In this document: positions 24,641 through 32,548 of the stretch, one piece after another
How positions within the stretch are numbered: position 1 is the first letter of the stretch
How the letters are laid out: every line of letters starts with the position of its first letter
Assembly: GCA_947164605.1 (NCBI GenBank)
Contig: CAMUXE010000021.1
Coordinates: 1 to 32,627 of the forward strand
Source of the DNA: an uncultured Lachnospiraceae bacterium
Lineage (GTDB): Bacteria; Bacillota; Clostridia; Lachnospirales; Lachnospiraceae
Length of the DNA: 32,627 nucleotides
Direction of reading: 5' to 3'
Translations under genes and position numbers: made by a program
Notes under the pieces: model-generated
What the model saw: only the letters and a program-made list of their open reading frames with translations
What the model was told of the DNA's origin: nothing
The model's database searches: none

Positions 24641-26482
24641 TCAATTGATAGATGTAATATCTTCAATTATGCACTGAACGCTTACTCTATTATTAAACTC
24701 ATTGATTGACGGCGTGTAGATCATATTGATGACATCACCTTTTACAGGCACTTTGTCATCTTCTGTCAGTCTGAACTTGATGGCAGAATAATTTGAACCA
24801 AAGTTATCAGACAGGCTTAGTTTCAGAGTGTTTTGCTTAGCGCCAAGATATCTCACATCGTCAACCTTGAGCTTCATAGCACCAAAAATCGGAGCATCAT
24901 TGTCTGTTCCATATGGTTCAAGCAACTCGAATTCTTTGATTCTATCAACTGTAAAGTAAGATGGCGACACAACTGCATCTATCCATTTTTTCTCAGTCAA
25001 AATCTCCTCTGTCATATTTTCATTTTCATTGAGCCTTTGTCTTAACTTATCAAGATTCTCCTCCTTCAAAGAGAGTCCCGCTGCCATAGGATGGCCTCCA
25101 AACTTATCTAAGAGCTCTTTTACCTTGGTCAGTTCTTCAAAGAGATTGTAACCCTCAATTGATCTTGCCGACCCCTTTATCATAGCCTCTGATCTTGTCA
25201 GTAAAATACTTGGTCTGTAATACCTGTCCTTAATTCTGCTGGCCACTATACCCGCAACATATTCTGGACACTCAGGAAGATAGACCACAAGGACCTTATC
25301 CTTTAACATATTGTCCCTCTCTATGAGTTCATAGGCTAAATTGGCCTCCTCATCGGTCACGCTCTTTCTCTTCTCATTTAGTTCTCTCATCTTTTTGGCT
25401 AGCACCCTAGCCTCTTCAGGATCTTTACTCAAAAAGAGATCAATAGCTATCTTAGCGGATTCGAGCCTGCCAGCAGCATTGATTGTAGGTCCCAAAACAA
25501 AACCGTAAGTGAAAGAATTAATCTTATTAAACTTGAGATCACAGGCCTCAATCAGGGCTAAAAGGCCAAGATTCTTACTTTCCTTAATCTTTTCCATGCC
25601 ATACTTTACAATAATCCTGTTCTCATCTGTAAGCGATACGACATCAGCCACAGTAGCCAGGGAGGCAAATATCCTCAAATCCTTGACCAAATCCCTTATC
25701 TGACTCCCACTGTCATAATTATCATTATTATCACAATCAGCATTATTGGCATTTTTAGCATATTCTGCATTTTTAGCATTATAATCATTTTCAGCATTAT
25801 TATCACGATAGCTGTCAAAGCCGCCCATGTATTTGTCGAAGTAGAGCTTTATAATCTTTAAAGCCACTCCAGCTCCACACAATCTCTTGAAAGGATATGG
25901 ACAGTCATCTCTAGCAGGGTCTACCACCGCGTCAGCCTGAGGTAAAAGCTGAATCTTTTTGCCATCCTCCATCAAGAAAGGCACTCCGTGATGGTCTGTG
26001 ATAATAAGTTTCAAACCAGCTTCCTTGGCCTTGCTAGCTGCATCAGCTGCTGAAATTCCATTGTCACATGTGATAATCAAATCAACGCCATCCCTTATGG
26101 CATCATCGACTATTCTTTCATTCATACCATAACCATCTGTCACCCTGTTTGGCACATCATAGTCAACCCTTGCCCCACAAGCCTCAAGACCTTTTACCAG
26201 AATTGTAGTAGAACATACACCGTCAACGTCATAATCTCCTACAACTCTAATCTTTTGCCCTGCATCTATGGCCTCTTTTAAAAGCGAACAAGCAAGAGAG
26301 GCATCAGCCAAAAGAGATGGATCATGACAATCACTTAAGGAAGCCTTGATGAAGCTTTCAATCAGAGCATCTTCCTCATAATCTCTGTTTCTAATTATTC
26401 TGGCAAGTAAGGGGTCTATGCCATATTTGACGCTTAAAGCCCTGAAATCTGCCTTTTTAGCATGTTGTAACCATTTAACCAT
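24641..26482 (-). CDS. recJ: Single-stranded-DNA-specific exonuclease RecJ
   Basis: 613 residues. The DHH phosphoesterase motifs are GDYDVDG (82-88), CDNG (139-142) and TDHH (162-165), with CGAG, VADVV and the DHHA1 signature GGHPMAAG further on, and an OB-fold at the end. The enzyme digests single-stranded DNA 5' to 3' in recombination and mismatch or base excision repair. Between CGAGVALK and the helix with TVADVV lies an Asn/Asp/Ala-rich insert (about 225-259) that is not normal for the family. The ATG has GGAGG four bases upstream. It follows secDF with a terminator in between and no clear promoter. Confidence 0.96.
   Translation of the reverse strand: MVKWLQHAKKADFRALSVKYGIDPLLARIIRNRDYEEDALIESFIKASLSDCHDPSLLADASLACSLLKEAIDAGQKIRVVGDYDVDGVCSTTILVKGLEACGARVDYDVPNRVTDGYGMNERIVDDAIRDGVDLIITCDNGISAADAASKAKEAGLKLIITDHHGVPFLMEDGKKIQLLPQADAVVDPARDDCPYPFKRLCGAGVALKIIKLYFDKYMGGFDSYRDNNAENDYNAKNAEYAKNANNADCDNNDNYDSGSQIRDLVKDLRIFASLATVADVVSLTDENRIIVKYGMEKIKESKNLGLLALIEACDLKFNKINSFTYGFVLGPTINAAGRLESAKIAIDLFLSKDPEEARVLAKKMRELNEKRKSVTDEEANLAYELIERDNMLKDKVLVVYLPECPEYVAGIVASRIKDRYYRPSILLTRSEAMIKGSARSIEGYNLFEELTKVKELLDKFGGHPMAAGLSLKEENLDKLRQRLNENENMTEEILTEKKWIDAVVSPSYFTVDRIKEFELLEPYGTDNDAPIFGAMKLKVDDVRYLGAKQNTLKLSLSDNFGSNYSAIKFRLTEDDKVPVKGDVINMIYTPSINEFNNRVSVQCIIEDITSIN
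25706..25810 (-). repeat. Low-complexity minisatellite-like insert inside recJ
   Basis: About 105 bases rich in repeats of GCATTTTTAGCAT and CAGCATTATTA on the plus strand, kept in frame and encoding an Asn/Asp/Ala/Tyr-rich loop. Such tracts expand and contract by replication slippage. Confidence 0.65.
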
Positions 26483-26508
26483 GTGTCCTCCACTCTAGCC
26501 TAATTAAT

Positions 26509-26541
26509 TAAAAAAGAGGCCTACTCATAAAGCAGGCCTCT
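26509..26541 (-). terminator. Intrinsic terminator after secDF
   Basis: On the minus strand AGAGGCCTGC-(loop)-GTAGGCCTCT followed by TTTTTTAATT. It lies 29 bases past the secDF stop and about 32 bases before the recJ start. Confidence 0.88.
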
Positions 26542-26569
26542 AAATAATGCTTATTTAAATTCTGATGAA

Positions 26570-28825
26570 TTAAACTTGAGCTCCTTCAGCATCTTTTCCT
26601 GCTTCCTCAAGAGCTTCCTTAGCTTTCTTATTCATCTCTTCTGTGATACCACGCTTCTTACCGCCCATATCATACCAAGCAGCTGATGTGAGACAAGATG
26701 AAGAGTAAGCACCAACTATAACACCAACTGTAAGAGGAATTGTAAACTCCTTAACACTAGCTACGCCAAGAATAACAAGAGCGATAAGCATGATAAGTGT
26801 TGTGATTGATGTATTGATTGTTCTTACAAATGTGTTGCTGACAGCTGTGTTAACTAATTCAGTAATATTTGTCTTCTTGTTGGCATTCTTGAGCAACTCT
26901 CTGATTCTATCAAAGATAACAATTGTAGAGTTGATTGAGTAACCAACCAAAGTAAGCATACATGCGATAAATGTTGTACCTACTGAAATTCTTGAGAATG
27001 CATAGAAGGCAAGAACTACAAGACAGTCATGTAAGAGTGCAATAACGGCTGCAAGGGCAAATCTAACATCGCGGAAACGAATGATGATATAGATAAGCAT
27101 GCAGATTGTAGCGATAATTACAGAAATAATTGCGCTTGTTCTTACTGAGTTACTGATTGATGAACCAATTGTCTCAGTCTCAACAATTGAACCATCCTTG
27201 ATAGCGAACTTCTCAGTTACTGCCTTTTCAATATTCTCTCTCTGCTCAAGAGAAAGATCTGTTGTCTTAAATGTAACCTTGTTGCTGTCCTTAACTTTCT
27301 GCTGCTGAACTTCGTTGATATTACCAGCGCTCTTGATTACTGGGATAATCTGATCCTCAATCTCCTGCTGGCTGTACTCTTTTGCGAAATCATATGTTGA
27401 TGAAGAACCACCAACGAACTCAAGGCTGTAATTAAATGCGCCCTTACCAGCACCCTTAAATACGCCCATACCGATGAAACCAGCGATGATTACTACAATT
27501 GAAAGGATATAGCAGATCTTTCTGATTCCAAGGAAGTTACGAACCTTAATATTCTTAGTCTGTCCATAAAGCACTGGGCTCTTTAAGCCAAAGTTGTAGA
27601 AGAGCTTCATGATAACTCTTGTTATTACAAGTGCTGTGAACATTGAAATTACAATACCTAAGCCAAGTGTAACTGCGAAACCTCTGATTGTTCCTGTACC
27701 AAAGATGTAAAGAACAAGAGCAGCGATAATTGTTGTAACGTTACCATCAACGATAGCTGATGTAGCTTTGTTATAACCAGCTACGATAGCCTGCTCTACA
27801 CTTCTGCCTGCACCGATTTCATCTTTAATTCTTGAATAGATGATAACGTTGGCATCAACCGCCATACCGATATCAAGGATAATACCCGCGATACCAGGAA
27901 GTGTGAGTGTAAGGTCATATACACTGATCAAGAAGAGCATAAGTGCTGTGTACATCCAAAGTGCAAGTGTTGCAACCACACCAGGAAGTCTATAGATGCA
28001 AATCATGAATAAGCAAAGAATTGCAAGTCCGATAACTGCAGCTAAAAGGCTAGTCTTGATAGCATCCTGACCGAGCTGAGCACCAACGATGTTAGAACTT
28101 ACCTCGTTAAGTGTAAGTGGAATAGAACCAACTCTGATATAAACTGCTAAGTTATCAGCTGTCTCATATGATTCCATGTTAGTAATCTGAGCACTTCCAC
28201 CTGTGATTTCAGCCTCTACTCTAGGAGCTGAAACAACTTGACCGTCATATACGATGTAGATAGCCTTGTTTAAGTTAGCCTTTGTTGCCTCAGCAAACTT
28301 AGTAGCACCCTCTTCTGTAAATGTTAAGCTGACACCAAACTGTGTCTTACTTGTTGAACTTGAATTGTTATCTGTGTAAGGCTGTGCATCCTTAACATCA
28401 GAACCTGTGAGAAGTGGTGTGTAAACTCCCTTATTGCTGAAAGCCTCATAGCCCTCTTCATCAAGGAACTCGAGAGAACCTGGTGTTCCAAGCTCCTCAA
28501 GAATAGCATTGGCATCTGTTACGCCAGGGATTTCAACAGAAATTCTTCTGTCTCCAGCCTTATATACGCTAGACTCTGTACTCTTACCCTCGACACGCTT
28601 CTCAAGCTTTTCGATAGTATCATTAATTTCCTGTTCTGTAGGATTAGATTCTGCGATTTCGTAAGTAATACTTACACCACCGGCAAGATCAAGTCCTAAA
28701 TCAATGTCAGAAGCGCTTCCACGTTTCTTTGAACCGTAACCTACTGCTGCGCCGTAAGTTACAGCTGCCAAAAGTGCAACGATAATAATCGAATACACAA
28801 TTTTCTTTCCTAAGCCGTACTTCAT
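26570..28825 (-). CDS. secDF: Fused SecD-SecF protein-export subunit
   Basis: 751 residues with twelve expected membrane helices. The SecD half (about 1-420) has the first helix (8-28), a large external P1 region (about 40-240; DLGLDLAGG) and the GMAVDANVIIYSR proton-relay segment (D324, N326). The SecF half (about 430-751) repeats the plan: LEFVGGSSSTYDF and VGYSINSTIVIFDRIRE. SecDF uses the proton motive force to pull secreted proteins out of the SecYEG channel. A GGAAGGAG site lies 13 bases before the ATG. It starts 30 bases after scfB and probably shares the scf transcript; a maturase for a secreted-type peptide next to SecDF may be functional or simply a conserved housekeeping order. Confidence 0.96.
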   Translation of the reverse strand: MKYGLGKKIVYSIIIVALLAAVTYGAAVGYGSKKRGSASDIDLGLDLAGGVSITYEIAESNPTEQEINDTIEKLEKRVEGKSTESSVYKAGDRRISVEIPGVTDANAILEELGTPGSLEFLDEEGYEAFSNKGVYTPLLTGSDVKDAQPYTDNNSSSTSKTQFGVSLTFTEEGATKFAEATKANLNKAIYIVYDGQVVSAPRVEAEITGGSAQITNMESYETADNLAVYIRVGSIPLTLNEVSSNIVGAQLGQDAIKTSLLAAVIGLAILCLFMICIYRLPGVVATLALWMYTALMLFLISVYDLTLTLPGIAGIILDIGMAVDANVIIYSRIKDEIGAGRSVEQAIVAGYNKATSAIVDGNVTTIIAALVLYIFGTGTIRGFAVTLGLGIVISMFTALVITRVIMKLFYNFGLKSPVLYGQTKNIKVRNFLGIRKICYILSIVVIIAGFIGMGVFKGAGKGAFNYSLEFVGGSSSTYDFAKEYSQQEIEDQIIPVIKSAGNINEVQQQKVKDSNKVTFKTTDLSLEQRENIEKAVTEKFAIKDGSIVETETIGSSISNSVRTSAIISVIIATICMLIYIIIRFRDVRFALAAVIALLHDCLVVLAFYAFSRISVGTTFIACMLTLVGYSINSTIVIFDRIRELLKNANKKTNITELVNTAVSNTFVRTINTSITTLIMLIALVILGVASVKEFTIPLTVGVIVGAYSSSCLTSAAWYDMGGKKRGITEEMNKKAKEALEEAGKDAEGAQV

Positions 28826-28855
28826 AGTAAAGTAAAAACTCCTTCCCTTTTGTTC

Positions 28856-30214
28856 CTAATTTTGCGCTAAAGCAGCTTTAATCATCAAAGCACACTCTAC
28901 CCTCTTTTTCTGCATTTCGCAGCCAATCTTGTAATTTCCATTAATATCCCCTGTGAAATTATAAGCATTTGCCGCACATCCACCACTACAGTAGAATTTA
29001 GCAAAACAGTTCATGCACTCCTTCTTTGAGTAAACATTACTGCATCTGAACTTCTTTGATATCTCTGGCTTTGTGATACCCTCATCGACATTGCCAAGTA
29101 AGAAATCTTCATTTCCTACGAACTGATGACATGGATATAAGTCACCCCAAGGTGTTACAGATAGGTACTCACCACCTGAACCACAACCTGAAAGTCTCTT
29201 ATATACACAAGGACCGCCATTAATATCTATCATGAAGTGGAAGAAATTAAAGCCATTGCCAGCTTTCTTTCTCTTCACTAGTTCCTTGGCCAATGTATCA
29301 TACTGCTCAAGAATTACTGGTAAATCCTCTTCCTGAATAGCATAATCAGCTTCCTTAGGAGCTACTACAGGCTCTATTGAAATCTGCTCAAAGCCCTGGT
29401 CTGCAAGATGAATTACATCCTTGTAGAAGTCAGTATTGTAATGAGTAAATGTACCTCTCACATAGTAATTGTTCTGATTTCTAGACTCAGCAACCTTCTT
29501 GAACTTTGGCATAATAATGTCATATGAAGACTTATGTCCATTTCTAGTTGGTCTCATAAAATCATTGACTTCCTTACGACCGTCAATACTGAGAACTATG
29601 TTGCCCATCTCCTTGTTAACGAAGTCAAGCATTTCGTCATCGAGCAAGATTCCATTAGTTGTGAGTGTAAATCTGAAGTGCTTGTTATGCTCCTTCTCAA
29701 GGCTTCTGCCGTACTCAACCAACTGCTTAACAACCTCGAAGTTCATTGTTGGCTCGCCGCCAAAGAAATCAACTTCAAGATTTCTTCTTGCTCCTGAGTT
29801 AGCAACAAGGAAATCAAGTGCCTTCTTACCAACTTCAAAGCTCATCATAGCACGTCTGCCATGATACTCACCCTCTTCTGCAAAACAGTATCTGCATGCG
29901 AGGTTACAATCATGTGCAATGTGAAGACACAAGGCCTTTACAACCTGCTCTCTCTGAGCAAATTTATCTATAAAAGGCTCATAAAAATCATCTGTAAAGA
30001 GCTGACCATCTTCCTTGAGCTGATCAATCTCAGCATAAGCCTCTCTGATATCCTTTACAGGATACTTAAACTCTAATTCGTTAACAATTGCCTCAAGGTC
30101 ACATTTCTCATATCTTTCAATGATGTCATATACAAGATCATCCACAACATGGACTGCGCCTGAATTTACATCAAGAACGATGTTATAACCATTGTTCTTA
30201 AACTGGTGTACCAT
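28856..30214 (-). CDS. scfB: Radical SAM/SPASM maturase of the SCIFF peptide
   Basis: 452 residues from the ATG at 30214, which has AGGAG nine bases upstream. An in-frame extension to 30265 runs into a hairpin and is rejected. The N-terminus (MVHQFKNNGYNIVLDVNSGAVHVVDD) starts a RiPP-recognition-like domain (about 1-80). The radical SAM cluster motif is C103-NLA-C107-RY-C110, followed by FFGGEPTMNF and TTNG. The SPASM region holds many cysteines (C336, C344, C362, C391, C400, C403, C409, C413, C432), enough for two auxiliary iron-sulfur clusters. Characterised SCIFF maturases form thioether links between Cys sulfur and carbons of Thr or other residues of the ScfA peptide (ranthipeptides). Cytoplasmic. 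It sits between scfA and secDF. Confidence 0.95.
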   Translation of the reverse strand: MVHQFKNNGYNIVLDVNSGAVHVVDDLVYDIIERYEKCDLEAIVNELEFKYPVKDIREAYAEIDQLKEDGQLFTDDFYEPFIDKFAQREQVVKALCLHIAHDCNLACRYCFAEEGEYHGRRAMMSFEVGKKALDFLVANSGARRNLEVDFFGGEPTMNFEVVKQLVEYGRSLEKEHNKHFRFTLTTNGILLDDEMLDFVNKEMGNIVLSIDGRKEVNDFMRPTRNGHKSSYDIIMPKFKKVAESRNQNNYYVRGTFTHYNTDFYKDVIHLADQGFEQISIEPVVAPKEADYAIQEEDLPVILEQYDTLAKELVKRKKAGNGFNFFHFMIDINGGPCVYKRLSGCGSGGEYLSVTPWGDLYPCHQFVGNEDFLLGNVDEGITKPEISKKFRCSNVYSKKECMNCFAKFYCSGGCAANAYNFTGDINGNYKIGCEMQKKRVECALMIKAALAQN

Positions 30215-30239
30215 TAAAAAAACTCCTAAACCACAAAAT

Positions 30240-30269
30240 AAGCGTGTCAGACAAGCATCTAACACGCTT
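30240..30269 (-). other. Hairpin between scfA and scfB, probable partial terminator
   Basis: Perfect 8-base outer arms AAGCGTGT (30240-30247) and ACACGCTT (30262-30269), extended by three more pairs, followed on the minus strand by a weak ATTTT. It lies 28 bases past the scfA stop and would lower maturase expression or protect the scfA mRNA. Confidence 0.6.
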
Positions 30270-30297
30270 TCTAATCAATCAAATTATCAAAAGTTGA

Positions 30298-30444
30298 TTA
30301 TCTGTTCTTGTTCTCACAAGCTTGATTACCAACTGTGCAAGATGTCTTACAAGCTGACTGACAAGATGTCTGACACTCGCCACATCCACCGTGTGCTACT
30401 GAATCACTTAAGATAGTATTGCTGATTGTCTGAATATGCTTCAT
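30298..30444 (-). CDS. scfA: SCIFF ranthipeptide precursor (six cysteines in forty-five residues)
   Basis: 48 residues starting MKHIQTISNTILSDS, with AGGAG eight bases before the ATG. The second half has six cysteines at 21, 24, 28, 32, 36 and 43 (C-x2-C-x3-C-x3-C-x3-C-x6-C), interspersed with Thr, Ser and Gln. This matches the SCIFF family, nearly universal in Clostridia. The leader (about 1-17) would be bound by ScfB, which then installs thioether links. The mature product's role is poorly known; quorum or population signalling has been suggested. It is too short for routine gene finding but is certain here from the Cys pattern and the maturase directly downstream. Confidence 0.96.
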   Translation of the reverse strand: MKHIQTISNTILSDSVAHGGCGECQTSCQSACKTSCTVGNQACENKNR

Positions 30445-30498
30445 GATAAAATCTCCTTCTCTGAATCATAAGTAAATCATAAGTTATGACTGTGGTGC

Positions 30499-30527
30499 AT
30501 TATAGCATACCCACCCTAAAATGTAAA
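30499..30527 (-). promoter_or_regulatory. Promoter of scfA
   Basis: On the minus strand TTTACA (30527-30522), a 17-base spacer and a perfect TATAAT (30504-30499), 54 bases before the scfA ATG. It likely drives scfA, scfB and secDF. Confidence 0.7.
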
Positions 30528-30623
30528 GAGATATTTGCAATCTTTAAACTTATGTCAAGGCTTATATTAAGCCCTTCTTAAGCTTTTTTGCGTTTGCTTT
30601 TTCAAGCCCCTATAAGGCACCTT

Positions 30624-31580
30624 TTAGACCATTCCCATCATGCGCAGGACAAATATCCATCCTGTCAGCGTCAAACTTGAGAAGAATGTAGTCATAACGA
30701 TAATGCTTGAAGATAAGACTTCATCATTCTTCATATTCTTAGCCATAATATAGGCTGTCACAGTCGTCGGTGAGCCCAACATGATGAGTGCTGCCATCAG
30801 GGTCTGATTCCTAAATCCCAAAAAGACCGCAATAGGCAAAAAGATAGCACAAAGCAAAATCAGTTTTATAAATGAGGCCAGAATTGTAGGCTTAATCTTA
30901 GCCAGGGCCTTTCTGCCCTCAAATCCGGCACCAATGCATATGAGAGCAACAGGAGTTGCTGTGACGGCTATATTATCGATAGTCTTATCAATTATCAGCG
31001 GTAAATCCAATCTAATCAATGAAGCCAAAGTTCCAAGCACGATTCCAATGATGATAGGATTCTTCAAAATATTGATACAGGTCTTCTTTATAGCATCCGC
31101 CCTCTTGCCCTCAGACATATCAAGGTCGCTTGCGTTCATATCAAGGATTATCACGGAAAATATGTTGAAGAGAGGCACTGCTCCGATTATCATCAAAGGC
31201 GCCATTCCCACATCCTGATACATATTCTGAATAAAGGCCATACCAAGAATCGCAGCGCTCGATCTGCAAGATCCCTGTATAAAGGCCCCTCTCATGCTCC
31301 TATCCTTCATAAATATGACAGTAGCAATCCAAACGCTAGTAAAGACCACAAAGGTGGTCAAGGCACAATAAAGGACAAATTTTCCATCAAAAGAGCTATA
31401 AAAGTCCTGTTTTGCCAGGTCCTTGTACAAGAGCAAAGGCAATGCCACCTTAAAAACATACTTATTGGCCTTATTGGCAAATTCATCATTAATGATTCCA
31501 AGTTTCTTAATCAGCCATCCCACTATCATAGTCAAAAAAATGGGAACTGTTGAATTCAAGCTATATATAAAAGCATCCAT
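30624..31580 (-). CDS. AEC-family (auxin efflux carrier) transporter
   Basis: 318 residues from the ATG at 31580. An ATG four codons upstream (31592) is possible but has no ribosome site, while GGGG lies six to ten bases before 31580. About ten membrane helices in the two-fold arrangement of the AEC/bile-acid-type fold. Recognisable segments are TVPIFLTMIVGWLIKKLG at the start, a Pro-containing stretch in NILKNPIIIGIVLG and SPTTVTAYIMAKNMKND in the last third. Bacterial members carry malate, malonate or other small anions or export amino acids; the substrate is not readable. It lies 18 bases downstream of thiD and likely shares its transcript, which raises a pyrimidine or thiamin precursor as a possible cargo (inference only). 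Confidence 0.88.
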   Translation of the reverse strand: MDAFIYSLNSTVPIFLTMIVGWLIKKLGIINDEFANKANKYVFKVALPLLLYKDLAKQDFYSSFDGKFVLYCALTTFVVFTSVWIATVIFMKDRSMRGAFIQGSCRSSAAILGMAFIQNMYQDVGMAPLMIIGAVPLFNIFSVIILDMNASDLDMSEGKRADAIKKTCINILKNPIIIGIVLGTLASLIRLDLPLIIDKTIDNIAVTATPVALICIGAGFEGRKALAKIKPTILASFIKLILLCAIFLPIAVFLGFRNQTLMAALIMLGSPTTVTAYIMAKNMKNDEVLSSSIIVMTTFFSSLTLTGWIFVLRMMGMV

Positions 31581-31598
31581 AAAACACCCCATCCAAAA

Positions 31599-32390
31599 TT
31601 AGGCTTCAATCCTGGTCCAATAAGTGTGATCCAAAGGACCACTACCTTTGCCCAGATCAAGTCCAGCTCTAAGAGCCCCTGTAAGATACTCCTTGGCCGC
31701 CTTTACAGCGCTATACATATCCTTACCTGCAGCAAGCTCACAGGCGATAGCAGACGAGAGTGTACATCCTGTGCCATGAGTATTCTTATTGTCAACCCTC
31801 TCGCTAGAAAGCCAAAATTCGCCATCCTTGCAGATTAAGAAATCATTGGCGTCATTAATAGAATGTCCTCCCTTGACTAGAACAGCAAGTCCATAAGAGT
31901 CAAAAAGCTTTCTGGCGGCCCTTTCCATCTCTTCCTTATTGCCAATCTCCATTCCGCTCAAAACCTCTGTCTCAGGTATATTAGGAGTTATAAGACTTGC
32001 AAGCGGAAGCAGCCTCTGTCTTAGAGTCTCAATAGCATCCTCCTTGAGAAGCCTTGCACCTGACGTTGCCACCATAACTGGGTCGATAACTATGTTCCTA
32101 GCCTTATATTCAGTCAATTTTTTTGCAATAACCTCTATAAGCCTCTTATCAGACACCATTCCAGTCTTGATTGCATCAGGATAAATATCTGTAAATATGG
32201 CATCAAGCTCATTCTCCAGAAAAGTCTTGCTCACGTCCAATATGTCATAGACTCCCATTGTGTTCTGGGCAGTCAGCGATGTAATGGCACTCATACCATA
32301 CATTTTGTGCGCAGCTATAGTTTTCAAATCAGCCTGAATTCCTGCACCACCACTAGAATCACTACCTGCAATTGTAAGTATCTTTTTCAT
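31599..32390 (-). CDS. thiD: Hydroxymethylpyrimidine / phosphomethylpyrimidine kinase
   Basis: 263 residues from the ATG at 32390, which gives the family's N-terminus MKKILTIAGSDSSGGAG. The frame is open to another ATG at 32486, adding 32 residues of unlike character; none of the candidate starts has a strong ribosome site, so the start is the weak point. Ribokinase-like fold with ADLKT, DPVMVATSGARLL, VKGGH and the catalytic anion hole THGTGCTLSSAIA. The enzyme phosphorylates HMP twice to HMP diphosphate in thiamin synthesis; pyridoxal kinase activity is possible in this group. It heads a pair with the AEC transporter. No TPP riboswitch is seen in the 120 bases upstream. Confidence 0.92.
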   Translation of the reverse strand: MKKILTIAGSDSSGGAGIQADLKTIAAHKMYGMSAITSLTAQNTMGVYDILDVSKTFLENELDAIFTDIYPDAIKTGMVSDKRLIEVIAKKLTEYKARNIVIDPVMVATSGARLLKEDAIETLRQRLLPLASLITPNIPETEVLSGMEIGNKEEMERAARKLFDSYGLAVLVKGGHSINDANDFLICKDGEFWLSSERVDNKNTHGTGCTLSSAIACELAAGKDMYSAVKAAKEYLTGALRAGLDLGKGSGPLDHTYWTRIEA

Positions 32391-32511
32391 GTCACAAGTC
32401 TTAACGCCTTCACTCATCTCTACAATCTTCTTTCCATCTTTTTCTAAATTGATTTCACATATGATAATTCCATATAGCAGGGCCATTTTTCTAAAACCAA
32501 GCTCTTGCTAC

Positions 32512-32540
32512 AAAAAAAGGCAACTGTAATAACAGTTGCC
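32512..32540 (-). terminator. Intrinsic terminator after the tRNA-Leu gene
   Basis: Perfect 9-base stem GGCAACTGT (32519-32527) and ACAGTTGCC (32532-32540), followed on the minus strand by seven T from the A run at 32512-32518. Confidence 0.92.
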
Positions 32541-32548
32541 TTTAGTAG

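Noticed and set aside
30215-30265. Longer N-terminus for scfB
   Set aside because: It begins inside the scfA-scfB hairpin and lacks a ribosome site; the ATG at 30214 gives the usual N-terminus.
30559-30573. Small palindrome GGCTTA-TAT-TAAGCC as a terminator after the AEC gene
   Set aside because: The stem is six pairs and no T run follows on the minus strand, so it is not a convincing terminator; no role can be given.
32391-32511. TPP riboswitch upstream of thiD
   Set aside because: No CTGAGA-type core or matching helices are seen in this stretch; it reads as an open frame followed by the tRNA terminator.
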